Part shown: in pieces, positions 4,344 to 5,062 of the stretch
Position numbering within the stretch: the first letter of the stretch is position 1
Layout of the letters: every line of letters starts with the position of its first letter
Source of the DNA: Planctomycetota bacterium
GTDB lineage: Bacteria; Planctomycetota; Planctomycetia; Pirellulales; Lacipirellulaceae
Reading direction: 5' to 3'
Assembly: GCA_029259975.1 (NCBI GenBank)
Contig: JAJDEE010000117.1
Span: 1 to 5,062, forward strand
Length of the DNA stretch: 5,062 bases
Position numbers and translations under genes: made by a program
Notes under the pieces: generated by a model
Seen by the model: only the letters and a program-made list of their open reading frames with translations
Database searches by the model: none
What the model was told of the DNA's origin: nothing

Positions 4344-5062
4344 ATGCGATTGGTTGAAAGAGTTCGTTTAATTTATCGCATGTCGGTCTTTTTGATCTCT
4401 ACCCTAACGCTGTGGATGGGCTTTGAGTTCACCGTCGTCTGCCTGCGACGAAAAAGAATCGACGCTATCAACAGCTGGGTTCCGCGTTGGGCGCGATTCC
4501 ATCTCAAAGTCTTCGGCGTGCGACTCGAAACGCACGGCAAGTACCTGGAACACGGGCAGTCCTATCCCAGTCGAGAGGAAGGCAACGCCATTGGTCGCAT
4601 ATTTGTGGCCAACCATCGCTCGGGCATGGATATCCCGATTCTGTTCGCCGTCGCCGAAACACATGTCATCAGCCGACACGATGTGGCCAACTGGCCGATC
4701 TTGGGCTGGTCTGCGCAACGCATCGGCACACTGTTTGTCGACCGGAATTCGCGACGCAGCGGCGCCAAAGTCTTGCGCGAAGTCGACAAAGTCCTCAAGC
4801 GGGGCGAAGGCATCGCGATGTTCCCCGAAGGCACCGCGCACGTTGGTGACGAAGTCCACGATTTTCAGCAGGGAGCTTTCAACGCCGCGCGCCGGGCGCG
4901 TGCCGAGATCATCCCCCTCGGCATCGCTTACAGCGACCCTACTGCCTACTTCGCCGGGCAGCCGTTCCTCAAACACATGACTCGCATCGCCTGCCTAAGA
5001 AGCTTGCGCGTAGCCGTCGAAGTCGGCGAGCCGCTAAAATTCGACGAAGACTCGCCGATCGA
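4344..5062 (+). CDS. plsC: 1-acyl-sn-glycerol-3-phosphate acyltransferase, N-terminal part (runs off right edge)
   Basis: This membrane-associated enzyme acylates lysophosphatidate to phosphatidate, the second acylation of phospholipid synthesis. The 239 visible codons include all the family blocks. NHRSGMD (90-96) holds the catalytic His91 and Asp96 of the H-x4-D motif, GTLFVDRN (128-135) is block II, FPEGTAH (160-166) is block III, and IIPLGIAY (189-196) is block IV. Block III has Ala-His where Arg-Ser is common after FPEGT. A hydrophobic segment at about 13-33 is a likely membrane anchor. The in-frame stop upstream is TGA at 4230-4232, and the ATG at 4344 is the first ATG after it. Its Shine-Dalgarno is poor (AGAGA at 4334-4338), and a second ATG at codon 13 is possible. 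It is divergent from the esterase. The LPLAT family is broad, so another acyl acceptor (for example an ornithine- or glycolipid-type substrate) cannot be excluded. Confidence 0.9.
   Translation, partial: MRLVERVRLIYRMSVFLISTLTLWMGFEFTVVCLRRKRIDAINSWVPRWARFHLKVFGVRLETHGKYLEHGQSYPSREEGNAIGRIFVANHRSGMDIPILFAVAETHVISRHDVANWPILGWSAQRIGTLFVDRNSRRSGAKVLREVDKVLKRGEGIAMFPEGTAHVGDEVHDFQQGAFNAARRARAEIIPLGIAYSDPTAYFAGQPFLKHMTRIACLRSLRVAVEVGEPLKFDEDSPI

Noticed and set aside
4404..4976. 190-codon minus-strand frame and overlapping plus-strand frames inside the acyltransferase region
   Set aside because: They overlap the acyltransferase reading frame that carries NHRSGMD and FPEGT; the other frames show no motif and arise from codon bias.

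Overview
The window looks like chromosomal DNA of a planctomycete, probably from the Pirellulales. The best evidence is the secreted esterase at 2895-4001, which carries a dockerin-like double calcium-binding repeat followed by a C-terminal V-P-E-P / hydrophobic helix / Arg tail (PEP-CTERM type); this combination is typical of that group. Moderate G+C and long, gene-poor spacers also fit. The assignment rests on protein architecture, not on a database search.

Layout. 1-621 (minus) is the first 207 codons of polynucleotide phosphorylase (pnp), running off the left edge. 872-1141 (minus) is rpsO (ribosomal protein S15). The order rpsO then pnp is the widely conserved arrangement, and the 250-bp spacer holds a hairpin but no clear terminator. 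1391-2566 (minus) is a membrane-bound acyl-CoA/fatty-acid desaturase with the full set of histidine boxes and an unusual helical, coiled-coil-like C-terminal extension of about 110 residues. 2744-2778 (minus) is a probable intrinsic terminator for the next gene upstream. 2895-4001 (minus) is the secreted SGNH/GDSL esterase. 4344-5062 (plus) is the start of a PlsC-type 1-acylglycerol-3-phosphate acyltransferase, running off the right edge.

The 342-bp spacer between the divergent esterase and acyltransferase genes is the most interesting non-coding part. Positions 4099-4248 form a 150-bp element with 18-nt imperfect terminal inverted repeats, bounded by a perfect 11-bp direct repeat (AGTGCAAACCG). 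Inside it is a 26-bp hairpin whose two arms are each built from three 9-nt units (CGCCAAGGA-like). This has the anatomy of a small non-autonomous mobile element (MITE-like), and its body belongs to the 'CGCCAAG' style of dispersed intergenic repeat.

Functionally, rpsO-pnp is a translation/RNA-decay unit. The other three genes all touch lipids (desaturation of acyl chains, ester hydrolysis outside the cytoplasm, acylation of lysophosphatidate), but they do not form one operon: the acyltransferase is divergent and the esterase appears to have its own promoter and terminator. A shared role in membrane lipid remodelling is therefore only a suggestion. I did not find a clear new defence or biosynthetic system.
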